The notes: generated from the letters alone by a model not told the origin. A DNA stretch of 64,000 nucleotides from Pseudomonas sp. FP2309 (GCF_030687575.1 NZ_CP117439.1:868001-932000), one strand, 5' to 3'; counted from the first letter of the stretch, positions 9,378-18,399 are shown. A program made the numbers and translations.

Positions 9378-9432
9378 ATAAGGCCTCGTCAGGTAGACGT
9401 TGCAAAAGGGCGCCACGTTACAGTCCGCGGGA

Positions 9433-10062
9433 TCAGAGGCTGATACCCACGTCGAACACTATGCTGCGGCCCAGGTTGTTGCGCAAGAAATCGGGTGCGT
9501 CCGGGTGGGCAAACAGCACCCGCGCAAACGTCGGCCCCACCAGTGACAGCGAGCGCCAGCCCTGACGCAGGTATTCGGTGGGCGGTGGAAAGTGACTGTT
9601 GAGGTCGAGCACTTCGCGCTTGAGGCTGGCGAAGGCGACGATATCCAGTTCGCCCAGGTCCATCCCGCGCTCTTTATAGTTGTGCGCTTTTTTACGCAAG
9701 GTGGGCGCCAGGCGCAGCAGGAACTCATGGGCGGGGATGCGCCGCGGCTTGGCTTCGCGCCGCACCAGTTGGCTAAGGGAGAAGGCATTGCGCCGGCGTA
9801 GCAACTCGTCGCGCCATTCGTCGTTCAGCCGCCGGCCTTCATCCAGCACGAAAAACACCTCGAAACTGGCATCGCGGAACAGCACATCCGGTGGCTCTTG
9901 CCCCGCCGGGTGAAACTCTTCGGCGCGATAAGACACATTCAAGCCCTGTAACAGGCGCTGGCAGACCCAACGCTCACGCTCCCATTTGCGGGCATTGGAC
10001 AGGAACGCGTTGGCTTGTTCGGCCGCTACGGTGAGCAGGCGCAGGTAGTCTGAGTCATCCAT
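9433..10062 (-). CDS. DUF1780 family protein
   Basis: A 209-residue soluble protein starting MDDSDYLRLLTVAAEQANAF, rich in Arg and Glu, with no signal peptide or membrane segment. The content (ERERWVCQRLL, PDVLFRDASFEVFFVLDEGRR) fits the DUF1780 family, whose function I do not know. The PDVxF and FEV...DEGR elements are faintly reminiscent of nuclease-like folds, but this is speculation. The start is uncertain: the ATG at 10062 gives the usual family length, while a GTG at 10140 and an ATG at 10113 extend it upstream. None has a strong ribosome site. Confidence 0.7.
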   Translation of the reverse strand: MDDSDYLRLLTVAAEQANAFLSNARKWERERWVCQRLLQGLNVSYRAEEFHPAGQEPPDVLFRDASFEVFFVLDEGRRLNDEWRDELLRRRNAFSLSQLVRREAKPRRIPAHEFLLRLAPTLRKKAHNYKERGMDLGELDIVAFASLKREVLDLNSHFPPPTEYLRQGWRSLSLVGPTFARVLFAHPDAPDFLRNNLGRSIVFDVGISL

Positions 10063-10214
10063 AGCCAGCAGCTTAGCGTTCAAATGTGATGATAAAAACA
10101 GAGGCGGGGGCATTTCCTTCAGTTGCGTGGGATTTTCCACCTGGTTCGCGCTGCTTCATCGGCATTCACGCCGTCACTGAACGACGCTGGCTACCGGCCT
10201 TAGTTGTATAGGGC

Positions 10215-10242
10215 TTGAAAGGTCGATCACTGCAGTCATACT
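10215..10242 (+). promoter_or_regulatory. Possible sigma-70 promoter
   Basis: TTGAAA (10215-10220), a 16-base spacer and CATACT (10237-10242), about 40 bases before the gene at 10281. The -10 match is moderate. Confidence 0.4.
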
Positions 10243-10280
10243 CACGCCAAGTGAGCGAGCCTTGATCTGAGGAGTGTGTG

Positions 10281-10748
10281 GTGAGGTATTTTGCATTAAT
10301 AGCGCTCAGCGTGTTGCCCCTGTTGGCGCAGGCTGTCGAAGTAGGCGAGCGCGTGGCCCCCTGGACCTTGCTGGATCAGTACGATCAGGCCTACACCTTG
10401 AATGACCAGGCGCAGATCCTGTTGGTCGCCCGTAGCATGGATGCCGCCAAGCAAGTCGACGCAGCATTGCAGGGGCAGCCCAAGGGCTATCTTGAAGCAC
10501 GACATGCGGTGTTCGTTGCGGACATTCAGCGCATGCCCCGATTGGTCGCCACGTTGTTCGCCGTGCCTGCCATGCGGGCTTACAACTACCGGGTGATGCT
10601 GGACCGTGACGCACGTATTGCGCCTCGCTACCCAGGGCCTGTGGATAAAGTGCTGTGGTTGCAACTGGCGAACGGCAAGTTGGTTGGCCAGCGCGAATAC
10701 GGCTCTGCCGCTGACCTGCGCCAGGCGTTGGAGCGGGCGGCGCCGTGA
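10281..10748 (+). CDS. Secreted hypothetical protein
   Basis: A 155-residue protein with a clear Sec signal peptide ending LLAQA (about residue 18), then EVGERVAPWTLLDQYDQAYTL. That opening recalls thioredoxin/peroxiredoxin-like domains (G..AP.w.l.dq.g..~tl), but there is no CxxC pair and no Cys in the mature part, so no redox role can be assigned. A GTG start at 10281 is preferred because GGAG (10271-10274) lies six bases upstream; the GTG at 10278 is too close. Its 3' end overlaps the CbiM-like gene by four bases (GTGA), which suggests the two products work together, possibly in metal handling. Confidence 0.65.
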   Translation: MRYFALIALSVLPLLAQAVEVGERVAPWTLLDQYDQAYTLNDQAQILLVARSMDAAKQVDAALQGQPKGYLEARHAVFVADIQRMPRLVATLFAVPAMRAYNYRVMLDRDARIAPRYPGPVDKVLWLQLANGKLVGQREYGSAADLRQALERAAP

Positions 10749-11434
10749 TCAGCGCCGCGGTGCTGGCGCCAATGACGCTTGGCATCGGCTGGCTGTTGTA
10801 TGCGCCAGTGGTGATTTGGGCGATCCTGCGCTCGCCCTGGGTTGAGGTATTTGCCGACCGGCGGCGTCAGCATCTGCTGTTCGGTACGGTGTTCGCGTTG
10901 TTTATGTTGTGGTTGGTGCGGCGCGATTTCGATACCGGCGTTTCCTACCATTTTATTGGCATGACCGCCGTGACCCTGCTGCTGGATTGGCCGCTGGCGA
11001 TCGTCGGCGGTTTTGCTGCCCAGTTGGGGCTGATGTTGCTCGGACGTCAGGACATGGCCGCCCTTGGCATCAACGGTCTGCTGCTAGTCGTGCTGCCGGT
11101 GCTGGTCACCGAGGCCTGCGCACTGCTGGTAGAGCGGGCGCGACCACGCAATCCCTTTGTGTATATCTTCTGTTCCGGTTTTTTTGCCGCCGCGTTGTCG
11201 GCTTTGCTCTGCCTGTTGCTGGGGTTGGGCTTGCTGTGGTTCGACGGGCGTTTTGCCATGCCGCAATGGCTGGAAGACTTCGTCGGCTACCTCTGGCTGA
11301 TCATCTTCCCCGAGGCGTTTATCAACGGCACGGTGATCAGCGCTCTGGTGGTGTTCTGCCCGGAATGGCTGGAGACATTTAACCGTACACGCTACCTCTC
11401 GGCGCCCTGGAAGGACGACGATTCGCAGCCTTGA
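10745..11434 (+). CDS. CbiM-like energy-coupling factor permease (orphan)
   Basis: A 229-residue integral membrane protein with about six hydrophobic segments, starting with GTG. The pattern resembles divergent CbiM/ECF-type substrate-capture permeases (PF01891-like) that take up cobalt or nickel. No ATPase or transmembrane T component is encoded nearby, so if it works as an ECF transporter it must share them, or it acts as a stand-alone permease. It overlaps the upstream secreted-protein gene by four bases, which predicts coupled translation and a shared function. The substrate is unknown. Confidence 0.6.
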   Translation: MISAAVLAPMTLGIGWLLYAPVVIWAILRSPWVEVFADRRRQHLLFGTVFALFMLWLVRRDFDTGVSYHFIGMTAVTLLLDWPLAIVGGFAAQLGLMLLGRQDMAALGINGLLLVVLPVLVTEACALLVERARPRNPFVYIFCSGFFAAALSALLCLLLGLGLLWFDGRFAMPQWLEDFVGYLWLIIFPEAFINGTVISALVVFCPEWLETFNRTRYLSAPWKDDDSQP

Positions 11435-11510
11435 TCCAGATCAAATCCAGTGTGTCGTGGCGAGCCCATGCTGCGCAAAACTAATATGAGTAATGCGAGG
11501 AGCGCGGATC

Positions 11511-11726
11511 ATGAGTGTGTATGAATGGGCACGGCAGGAGCTACGCAGAAGCCAGGATGCGGCACAGGAAATTGGTTTTGACCCTGGCTTGACCCTGCGC
11601 GCGATGCTCAGCGCCGTCGTGCAGCAGAGCAAGGGCGTGCGCAGCTTTGAAGACCTGGCCGACGAGCTGCAATACCTTGCAGAGAACCTCGACGACCAGC
11701 AGGAATATGCCTTTATGCGGCCTTAG
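11511..11726 (+). CDS. Small conserved hypothetical protein
   Basis: A 71-residue acidic soluble protein ([20 protein letters not shown]...), mostly predicted helix, with no membrane segment or metal motif. The ATG at 11511 follows a good ribosome site (GCGAGGAG, 11495-11502). An upstream in-frame ATG at 11493 would overlap that site. The last four bases overlap the end of the convergent yacG. I do not recognise a characterised family. Confidence 0.65.
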   Translation: MSVYEWARQELRRSQDAAQEIGFDPGLTLRAMLSAVVQQSKGVRSFEDLADELQYLAENLDDQQEYAFMRP

Positions 11727-11923
11727 TGGCGCGGCGGCAGGTCTTCGGAAAACAGCTCGTCTTCAGCATCCGGAGCCACGGGAATTTTATGTTCTTCAGC
11801 GGCCCAGGCACCCAGGTCGATGAGTTTGCAACGGTCCGAGCAGAACGGCCGGTTGAGGTTGTCGGGTTTCCATTCCACGGGTGCACCGCAGGTTGGGCAG
11901 TCGACGGTCAAGGGTTGGCTCAT
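11723..11923 (-). CDS. yacG: DNA gyrase inhibitor YacG
   Basis: A 66-residue zinc-finger protein with the [10 protein letters not shown] and [15 protein letters not shown] motifs that supply the four zinc cysteines. In E. coli YacG binds the GyrB C-terminal domain and inhibits gyrase. It overlaps coaE by four bases and is the last gene of the pilC-pilD-coaE-yacG run, an arrangement conserved in pseudomonads. The C-terminal tail ([12 protein letters not shown]) is acidic, as usual. Confidence 0.92.
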   Translation of the reverse strand: MSQPLTVDCPTCGAPVEWKPDNLNRPFCSDRCKLIDLGAWAAEEHKIPVAPDAEDELFSEDLPPRH

Positions 11924-12543
11924 GATCGGCCTCCACGCAAAGTAAGATAAAAGTGGTGCAGTCGCTCGACCTCGCTGTGCAGCCAGCCGAGGTCTTTGTC
12001 GTTGACCAGCACGTCATCGGCATGGTTCAGGCGGTCTTCACGGCTGCATTGGGCGTTGAGAATCGCTTGGACCTGCTGTTCGCTGATGCCGTCGCGCTGC
12101 AGGGTACGCTGTATCTGCAGCGATTGCGGCACATCGATCACCAGAATGCGCTGGGTCATGCTGTACTGGCCGGACTCGATCAGTAACGGCGACACCAGGA
12201 TCGCGTATGGCGAGCGTGCACGCGCCAGATGGCTGCGAATCTCTTCGCCGATCAGTGGGTGCAACAGACCTTCCAGCCATAGGCGCTTTTCGGGGACTTC
12301 AAAGATCAGCTTGCGCAACGCGGCGCGGTCCAACTGGCCGTCAGGCTGCAGCACGCCTGCACCGAAGTGCTCGGCGATGCGCGCAAGTGCCGGTCGGCCC
12401 GGTTCGACCACCCAGCGCGCGGCGTGGTCGGCGTCGACGAGGTCGATGCCCAGGTCGATGAAGTGTTGAGCCGCGGCGCTTTTACCGCTGCCGATGCCGC
12501 CGGTGAGGCCAAGAACCCAAGGTGTTGCAACAGAAGTGGTCAT
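11920..12543 (-). CDS. coaE: Dephospho-CoA kinase CoaE
   Basis: A 207-residue P-loop kinase catalysing the last step of coenzyme A synthesis (3'-phosphorylation of dephospho-CoA). The Walker A motif [11 protein letters not shown] is at residues 13-23. The family [13 protein letters not shown] and HPLIGEEIR segments are present. It overlaps pilD upstream and yacG downstream by four bases each, so all are translationally coupled although the functions are unrelated. Confidence 0.95.
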   Translation of the reverse strand: MTTSVATPWVLGLTGGIGSGKSAAAQHFIDLGIDLVDADHAARWVVEPGRPALARIAEHFGAGVLQPDGQLDRAALRKLIFEVPEKRLWLEGLLHPLIGEEIRSHLARARSPYAILVSPLLIESGQYSMTQRILVIDVPQSLQIQRTLQRDGISEQQVQAILNAQCSREDRLNHADDVLVNDKDLGWLHSEVERLHHFYLTLRGGRS

Positions 12544-13406
12544 CTGAAACCGACAGACTGCAAATAGAAGTCGGTTATTTGACCACCCCAGAGCAATGCA
12601 ATCCAGCCGGCAATTGCCAGATACGGCCCAAAGGGCATGGGCGTCGACGCTTGGGCGTTGCGCAGGCGCATCAGGATCAGGCCGATGATCACCCCGACCA
12701 GCGAGGCCATCAACAGTGTCATGGGGACTATCTGCCAGCCACCCCAGGCCCCGAGCAGGGCCAGTAGCTTAAAGTCGCCGTGGCCCATGCCGTCCTTGCC
12801 GGTGATCAGCTTGAAGAGCCAGAAAACGCTCCACAGGCTCATGTATCCAAGCACCGCTCCCCACAGCGCATCGGGCAGTGTCGTCAGTAACCCAAAAGCA
12901 TTGACGATCAGCCCCAGCCATAGCAGCGGTAGCACCAGCACATCCGGCAGCAACTGATGGTCGATATCGATCAAGCTCATTGCCAGCAATCCCCAGCTCA
13001 CCACCAGCACCGCTGCGGCCTGCCAGCCGAAGCCGAAGTGCCAGGCCACCAGTGCCGAGATCAGGCCGCACCCCAGTTCGGTCAATGGGTAGCGCGCACC
13101 AATTGACCCCTGGCAGTGGGCGCAGCGGCCCCTGAGCAGCAGGTAACTGAACACGGGGATATTTTCCCAGGGGCGTATTGCATGCCCACAGTGGGGGCAG
13201 CAGGAGTTCGGGTGCATCAGGTTGTAGGTCGGTCCCAGGGGCTCGGCGGGCAAACCGAGCACTTCATGGGCCTGGGCGCGCCATTCGCGTTCGAGTATTT
13301 TTGGCAAACGCCAGACCAGCACATTGAGAAAGCTGCCGACGATCAGCCCCAGCACTGACGCGATCGCGACAAAGGCCCACGGGTACTCGCTTAACAGCAG
13401 GCTCAA
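12540..13406 (-). CDS. pilD: Prepilin peptidase / N-methyltransferase PilD
   Basis: A 288-residue polytopic inner-membrane aspartyl protease that cleaves prepilin leaders and methylates the new N-terminal residue. The cytoplasmic loop contains the zinc-binding cysteine pairs CPHC and CAHC (about residues 71-98). The two catalytic aspartates are seen in [12 protein letters not shown] and [11 protein letters not shown]. There are about eight hydrophobic segments. It should process PilA (14814) and any type II secretion pseudopilins. It overlaps pilC and coaE by four bases each. Confidence 0.95.
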   Translation of the reverse strand: MSLLLSEYPWAFVAIASVLGLIVGSFLNVLVWRLPKILEREWRAQAHEVLGLPAEPLGPTYNLMHPNSCCPHCGHAIRPWENIPVFSYLLLRGRCAHCQGSIGARYPLTELGCGLISALVAWHFGFGWQAAAVLVVSWGLLAMSLIDIDHQLLPDVLVLPLLWLGLIVNAFGLLTTLPDALWGAVLGYMSLWSVFWLFKLITGKDGMGHGDFKLLALLGAWGGWQIVPMTLLMASLVGVIIGLILMRLRNAQASTPMPFGPYLAIAGWIALLWGGQITDFYLQSVGFR

Positions 13407-14611
13407 AATGCGCTCCCCAGCTGGAACACCGGCAGGTACATGGCGATCACCAGTGCTCCGACAATGCCCCCCAGTATCACCATGATCAACGGCTCCATCA
13501 GGCTGGTGAGGTTGTCGACCAGGTTGTCCACATCGGTTTCATAGTGGTGGGCGACTTTTTCCAGCATGCGTTCCAGCGTGCCCGACTCTTCGCCGATCGC
13601 GGTCATCTGGATCGCCATGCCAGGGAACAGGCCGTTGGCGAGCATGGATTGATTCAACTGCATGCCGGTAGATACATCGCGACGCATACGCTCGATTGCC
13701 TGTTTGAACGGACCGTTTCCCGCCGCACCCGCCACGCAATCCAACGCCTGCACCAATGGGACACCGGCGGCAAAGGTCGTGGAAAGGGTGCGGGCGAAGC
13801 GGGCTACGGCGGATTTTGTCAGCAGTTTGCCTGCCAGCGGCGCTTTCAACAAACCGGCATCCAGCCAATAGCGAAAACCCGGCGAGGTTTGATACGCATG
13901 GCGCAGCCCCACCGTGCCTGTCCCCAGGCCCAGCGCCAATATCCACCAAGCCTGCTGCATAAACGCTGACAGAGCGATGACATGCAAGGTAAACCCTGGC
14001 AGTTCGCCGTTGACCCCGGCGAACAAAGTCTGGAATTGCGGCACCACATGGATCAGCAGCACGGCAGTCACAACGCTGGCGATCACCAGTACAGCAATGG
14101 GGTAGGTCATGGCCTTCTTGATCCGAGCCTTGAGCAGCTCGCTCTTCTCCCGGTGGATCGCCACGCGCTCGAGGAGGGAGTCGAGTGCCCCGGCCTGCTC
14201 GCCGGCAGCGACCAGGTTGCAGTACAAGTCATCGAAATAGCGTGGGTGTTTGCGCAGCGCGACGGCCAGGCTGGTACCGGCGGCGATCTGTTGCTTCAGG
14301 CTTTGCACCAGTTCGCGCGCAGGGCGATTGTCAAAGCCTTCACTGATGATGTCGAAGGCCTGCAAAAGGGCGATCCCCGCTTTGAGCAGCGTGGCCAGTT
14401 GGCGCGTAAACAGGGTGATATCGGCTGATTTGATCGCTGGGCCCAGGCTCGGCAGCACCGGAGATTTTTGGCGCACTCGTCCAGGGCTAATGCCTTGCTG
14501 ACGCAACTGCGCCTTGACCACGGTCGGGTTGTGCCCGGCGGTTTGCCCGGACACCCGGCGTCCTTTGCGGTTGATGCCTTCCCAGGCGTATGTCGTCGAA
14601 GCATTGCTCAT
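13403..14611 (-). CDS. pilC: Type IV pilus inner-membrane platform protein PilC
   Basis: A 402-residue polytopic platform protein with two T2SSF repeats (about residues 65-190 and 270-390) and three hydrophobic segments. It anchors the extension and retraction ATPases during pilus assembly. The ATG at 14611 (MSNASTTYAWEG) is preferred: GGAA lies eight bases upstream, and a GTG at 14626 has no ribosome site. In most pseudomonads pilB lies directly upstream, but here pilC is the first gene and faces pilA across only about 200 bases. Confidence 0.93.
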   Translation of the reverse strand: MSNASTTYAWEGINRKGRRVSGQTAGHNPTVVKAQLRQQGISPGRVRQKSPVLPSLGPAIKSADITLFTRQLATLLKAGIALLQAFDIISEGFDNRPARELVQSLKQQIAAGTSLAVALRKHPRYFDDLYCNLVAAGEQAGALDSLLERVAIHREKSELLKARIKKAMTYPIAVLVIASVVTAVLLIHVVPQFQTLFAGVNGELPGFTLHVIALSAFMQQAWWILALGLGTGTVGLRHAYQTSPGFRYWLDAGLLKAPLAGKLLTKSAVARFARTLSTTFAAGVPLVQALDCVAGAAGNGPFKQAIERMRRDVSTGMQLNQSMLANGLFPGMAIQMTAIGEESGTLERMLEKVAHHYETDVDNLVDNLTSLMEPLIMVILGGIVGALVIAMYLPVFQLGSAF

Positions 14612-14813
14612 GTCACAGTTCCGCACACAGGTCGTCGAAGATTTATAGCGTAGTCAGGTGACGGACTCGGGCGCGATGATGTGAGCCGATAAAATGTCAG
14701 AATGTGCGTCTTGCGCGCGATCGACCCCCTGCGGGTGAGTACACTGGCGCCGCTGTACACCACGGGGCGCAGGATGCGCCTTGTCATGAGTTCTATTCTG
14801 GAGAGTGAATGTG

Positions 14814-15227
14814 ATGCGTCAGAAAGGCTTTACCTTGATCGAATTGTTGATCGTCGTGGCAATCATCGGCATTTTGGCCACCATCGGCCTGCCCATGTAC
14901 ACCACGCACCAGGCCAAGGCCAAGTTCACCGCCGGCCTGGCTGAAATCAGCGCCTTGAAGGCGAGCTATGAAGACACGATCAACCAGGGCAGCGTGCCGA
15001 CGCTGGCGTTGATCGGTGGTACCAGCCCCACCGCCAATTGCAAGATCGATGTGACCGGGGATGTGGCCACGGGCGCGGGCGCCATCCGGTGTGAAATCCT
15101 CGACGCACCGGCGCCGGTGCTGGGCAAGACCATCAGCCTGACACGCAGCGCCACCACTGGCTGGACGTGTACCACCAGCGCTGAAGCCAAGTACGTCGGC
15201 AAAGGTTGCGGCGCCGACGGTGCGTAA
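14814..15227 (+). CDS. pilA: Type IVa major pilin PilA
   Basis: A 137-residue prepilin with the short basic leader MRQKG, the cleavage site G/F, Glu at mature position 5 and the hydrophobic alpha-1N helix (FTLIELLIVVAIIGILATIG). The globular domain has four cysteines, including the pair near the C terminus (WTCTTS and GKGCGADGA) that would form the D-loop disulphide. The ATG at 14814 gives the usual five-residue leader; in-frame GTG codons lie at 14805 and 14811. It is divergent from pilC and followed by a TfpO-like ligase gene and tRNA-Thr, the P. aeruginosa pilin-island layout. Confidence 0.92.
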   Translation: MRQKGFTLIELLIVVAIIGILATIGLPMYTTHQAKAKFTAGLAEISALKASYEDTINQGSVPTLALIGGTSPTANCKIDVTGDVATGAGAIRCEILDAPAPVLGKTISLTRSATTGWTCTTSAEAKYVGKGCGADGA

Positions 15228-15261
15228 CGGCTGAGCCATCCACAGGGACGCAGAGGGGCCG

Positions 15262-16662
15262 ATGGGGTTATCCGTAGCGCAGCGAGGCGGTGTTTTCCTG
15301 GTAGTCGTGGCGTGCCTGCTCACGGTCGGGATTTGCGCGCCGTTCAGTGGGCACGACCTGCAACGCGTCATGCAGATCGCCATCGCGCTGTGCGCGGTGC
15401 TTTACGCGCTGTCGGTGGCCCCTGCCGAACCCCAGGTGGATCGTGTGACGGCCTGGGGGCTGGCACTGATTGTGGGGCTGGGCCTTGTGTCTTCGGTGCT
15501 GGCCCATCAACCGTTGTGGGCACTTACCGAAGTGGCGCTGTTTGTCAGTTGTGCGGCCATCTCCCTGGCATTTGCCTTGCTCCGTCGGCGGGGAGGCGAG
15601 CCCTTGGATCGAGGCTTGATGCTGATTGTGGCGCTGCTGTGCCTGATCAAATTGATTCAATACCTGTATGCCGGTGCGCTGGCGTTCACCAGTGGCGCAC
15701 GCACGCTGGACCCTGATCTGCTGCTGTCGGGGTTTTCCAACAAGCGTTTCTACGGTCAGTTCCAGACCTTCACCCTGCCGTTGCTGGCGTTGCCCCTGCT
15801 GATGCCGACCGTCTCCCGCACTGTGCGAGCGGCTACCTTCGCGCTGTTGTGCGGGTGGTGGCTGATCGCAATCGGGGGCGGCACGCGCGGTACCTGGCTC
15901 GGCATGGGCGTGGCTGGCGTCGTATTGGCGGTGCTTGGTCCTTGGGGGCGGCGCTGGCTCGGTTGGCAGTTGGCGGCCATGCTGGGCGGGTTGTTGCTGT
16001 ATGGGCTGATATTTACGCTGCTGGCGGATTACCTGGGGATTGAGCTCGCCAACGCTGCCAGTGAACGCCTCACCACCTCGCTGTCGGGGCGCGGCCCGAT
16101 CTGGTGGCAGGCGTGGCATATGCTCGTGGAACGCCCATGGTTGGGTTTCGGGCCGATGCATTTTGCCGATCTTGCCAACAGGATTGCCGCCCATCCCCAT
16201 CAGGCGATGCTGCAGTGGGCCAGCGAATGGGGTGTGCCATCGGCCCTGTGCGTGACGTTTTTGGCGTGGCGTGCCGGCTGGGCCACGGTTGCGGTGTTGC
16301 GCGAGCGGGCGCAGTCCGGCGCGCGCGCAGACCTGTTGCGCTTATGCCTGTTTGCGGGGTTGGTCGGTGCGCTGGTCCAGGCGATGGTCGATGGTGTGAT
16401 CGTGATGCCCAACTCCCAAGTGTGGCTGGCGCTGGTGGTGGGATGGCTGATGGCGCTGCATGTATGGCGCACGCCGGTGACCGCGACGCAACCGTTGGCG
16501 TGGCGCGCATGGACAGGGTTGAGTGTGTTGGCCGTTGGTCTGCTGGTGTACATCGCCCTGCGCGACGTGCCCCATATCAGTCAGGCCCAGCAGCAGTACC
16601 TGAGTGGCGAGAGTCGGCACCTGCAGCCACGCTTCTGGGCCCAGGGCGTCATTGCTCGCTGA
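15262..16662 (+). CDS. TfpO/Wzy-like pilin O-glycan ligase
   Basis: A 466-residue membrane protein with about eleven hydrophobic segments and a large loop carrying the O-antigen ligase (Wzy_C) signature around SGRGPIWWQAWHMLVERPWLGFG. Directly behind pilA and before tRNA-Thr, it occupies the position of P. aeruginosa tfpO (pilO), which attaches an O-antigen unit to pilin. Its length is close to TfpO. It should act at the periplasmic face, moving lipid-linked glycan to PilA. The ATG follows GAGGGG. Alternatives are a general protein O-oligosaccharyltransferase or an O-antigen polymerase. The neighbouring pilin lacks the terminal serine used by TfpO in the reference strain. Confidence 0.75.
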   Translation: MGLSVAQRGGVFLVVVACLLTVGICAPFSGHDLQRVMQIAIALCAVLYALSVAPAEPQVDRVTAWGLALIVGLGLVSSVLAHQPLWALTEVALFVSCAAISLAFALLRRRGGEPLDRGLMLIVALLCLIKLIQYLYAGALAFTSGARTLDPDLLLSGFSNKRFYGQFQTFTLPLLALPLLMPTVSRTVRAATFALLCGWWLIAIGGGTRGTWLGMGVAGVVLAVLGPWGRRWLGWQLAAMLGGLLLYGLIFTLLADYLGIELANAASERLTTSLSGRGPIWWQAWHMLVERPWLGFGPMHFADLANRIAAHPHQAMLQWASEWGVPSALCVTFLAWRAGWATVAVLRERAQSGARADLLRLCLFAGLVGALVQAMVDGVIVMPNSQVWLALVVGWLMALHVWRTPVTATQPLAWRAWTGLSVLAVGLLVYIALRDVPHISQAQQQYLSGESRHLQPRFWAQGVIAR

Positions 16663-16710
16663 GGCGTGCAAGTTGCCGGACGCCCAATGCGGTGCTAGCT
16701 TTAGCCCACC

Positions 16711-16783
16711 GCCCGTGTAGCTCAGTTGGTAGAGCAGCGCACTCGTAACGCGAAGGTCGCAGGTTCGATTCCTGTCTCGGGCA
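16711..16783 (+). tRNA. tRNA-Thr (anticodon CGT), CCA not encoded
   Basis: A 73-base cloverleaf with acceptor GCCCGTG / CTCGGGC, anticodon loop CTCGTAA (anticodon CGT), and T arm GCAGG / CCTGT. The discriminator A is followed by CAA rather than CCA, so the 3' end must be added by CCA-transferase. The acceptor has a T-T opposition at 6-67 and the anticodon stem an A-C opposition at 31-39. It flanks the pilin locus as in P. aeruginosa. Confidence 0.88.
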
Positions 16784-16934
16784 CAAGGGCAACACTGCTA
16801 CAAATGCAACGTTTTCAGATGATCCCAGAATGGTTCTGAAGGCCAGACGAACCGGCATAGGTGCCTGTTCTTTTGTATCTGCGCAACCTTGATGACCCAG
16901 ATGCATCCCCATTCCTTGATCTAAGAGAACAGAC

Positions 16935-17240
16935 ATGACCACGACTGAAATGACCCAGCAGGCCCGGCACGAAGAAGCGCTCAAGAAGTACCTTGAGGAC
17001 ACGCCGCAGCTTAAAGAAGAGATCAAGGACCTGAGCGCCGATGACCAGCGCGACCAGATCCAGTGGGCATTCGAGGACGAGGCCGAGAGCCAGGGCCTTC
17101 AGCCCTGGGAGCTGACCCTCAAGTACACCTCGACACCTGAGGCGTTCGAAGCGGCACGGCTGGCCCTGCACAAAGAGGCTGCCGAAGTGCTGGGTGTCGA
17201 ATGGGAAGAATACTGCGAGATGAATAACCTGGTCGTTTGA
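16935..17240 (+). CDS. DUF6388 family protein
   Basis: A 101-residue acidic, helix-rich soluble protein (MTTTEMTQQARHEEALKKYL...) with no signal peptide or membrane segment. The WELTLKYT and LGVEWEEYCEMNNL segments match the DUF6388 family found in pseudomonads; its role is unknown. It stands between tRNA-Thr and the convergent nadC and is followed by a REP-like hairpin. Confidence 0.7.
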   Translation: MTTTEMTQQARHEEALKKYLEDTPQLKEEIKDLSADDQRDQIQWAFEDEAESQGLQPWELTLKYTSTPEAFEAARLALHKEAAEVLGVEWEEYCEMNNLVV

Positions 17241-17255
17241 TGCGAACGTACCTTT

Positions 17256-17284
17256 GTGGTGAGCGGGACAAGCCCGTTCACCAC
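17256..17284. repeat. REP-like palindrome between convergent genes
   Basis: A 12-base-arm hairpin (GTGGTGAGCGGG / CCCGTTCACCAC, loop ACAAG) in the short gap between the DUF6388 gene and nadC. It resembles pseudomonad REP elements and may stop transcription from both sides, although no T tract follows. Confidence 0.6.
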
Positions 17285-17304
17285 ATAAGCCCGGAATATT
17301 CGGC

Positions 17305-18153
17305 TCAGATGCTCAGTCGCATCGACAAATCCACCGCCTTCACATCTTTGGTCATCGCGCCGATGGAGATGTAGTCCACCCCGGTTTCAGCGATGGGAAG
17401 CAGGGTGGTTTCATTGATCCCGCCGCTGGCTTCCAGCTTCGCCTTGCCGCCGTTCAGGCGCACCGCTTCACGCATGTCTTCCAGGCTCAACTCGTCGAGC
17501 ATGATGATATCGGCGCCCGCCGCCAGTGCTTCACGCAGTTCACTCAGACTTTCCACTTCGATTTCCACCGGCTTGCCGGGTGCGATCTCGTGGGCGGCGG
17601 TGATGGCCTGGGCGATACCGCCACACGCGGCGATATGGTTTTCCTTGATCAGAAACGCGTCATACAGACCGATGCGATGGTTATGGCAGCCACCGCAAGT
17701 GACGGCGTACTTCTGCGCCAGGCGCAGGCCGGGCAGGGTTTTGCGGGTGTCCAGCAGCTTGACCTGAGTGCTGGCGACAAAGTCCGCCAGGAATTGGGCG
17801 CGCGTGGCCACCCCGGACAGCAGTTGCAGGAAATTCAGCGCAGAGCGTTCGCCACTGAGCAGCGAGCGTGCCGGGCCTTCGAGGAGGAACAGCGTTTGAT
17901 TGGGGCTGACGCGCTCGCCGTCGGCCACCTGCCAGTGCACGGCGACGCGTGGGTCAAGTTGGCGGAACACCGCGTCCACCCAGGCCGTACCGGCGATAAC
18001 TGCGTTGTCACGGGTAATGATGGTAGCCGTGGCCAGCCGTTCGGCGGGGATCAACTGTGCGGTGATGTCGCCGCTGCCGATGTCTTCGAGCAGTGCGCGG
18101 CGCACGTTGGCTTCGATTTCGGCGGTGAGGTCGGCAAGACGGAGGTTCGGCAT
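17305..18153 (-). CDS. nadC: Nicotinate-nucleotide pyrophosphorylase NadC
   Basis: A 282-residue quinolinate phosphoribosyltransferase that makes nicotinate mononucleotide in de novo NAD synthesis. Family features are [16 protein letters not shown] near the N terminus, [19 protein letters not shown] around residue 140, [21 protein letters not shown], and the C-terminal ASGGI and [11 protein letters not shown] blocks that bind phosphate. The ATG at 18153 (MPNLRLADL) is the natural start; the reading to 18219 adds 22 unrelated residues. Confidence 0.95.
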   Translation of the reverse strand: MPNLRLADLTAEIEANVRRALLEDIGSGDITAQLIPAERLATATIITRDNAVIAGTAWVDAVFRQLDPRVAVHWQVADGERVSPNQTLFLLEGPARSLLSGERSALNFLQLLSGVATRAQFLADFVASTQVKLLDTRKTLPGLRLAQKYAVTCGGCHNHRIGLYDAFLIKENHIAACGGIAQAITAAHEIAPGKPVEIEVESLSELREALAAGADIIMLDELSLEDMREAVRLNGGKAKLEASGGINETTLLPIAETGVDYISIGAMTKDVKAVDLSMRLSI

Positions 18154-18399
18154 AACAGGCTCCACAAACAAAGTGTCCCGATTATAGGGGCAGTGTGCGT
18201 GCGAACCCAGACTCACCACTCATTTACCGCGTGATGTCAGAGTTTGCTGGCGCAACCCCCCTCATTTGCAAGATAATCTCGCGCCTTGCAATTGGCGTCA
18301 TAGCTTTGACGTGCTGGTGGTAACCGGTTGTTCGCAGCGCCCCAGCGGGCCTGTACCCGATTTTTCCCCAAATCAATACCGCCGTTTCAGGAGGCCAGG

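Noticed and set aside
14612..14804. A sigma-54 promoter for pilA, as in P. aeruginosa
   Set aside because: I found no GG-N10-GC element matching the consensus in this gap, so I cannot support one.
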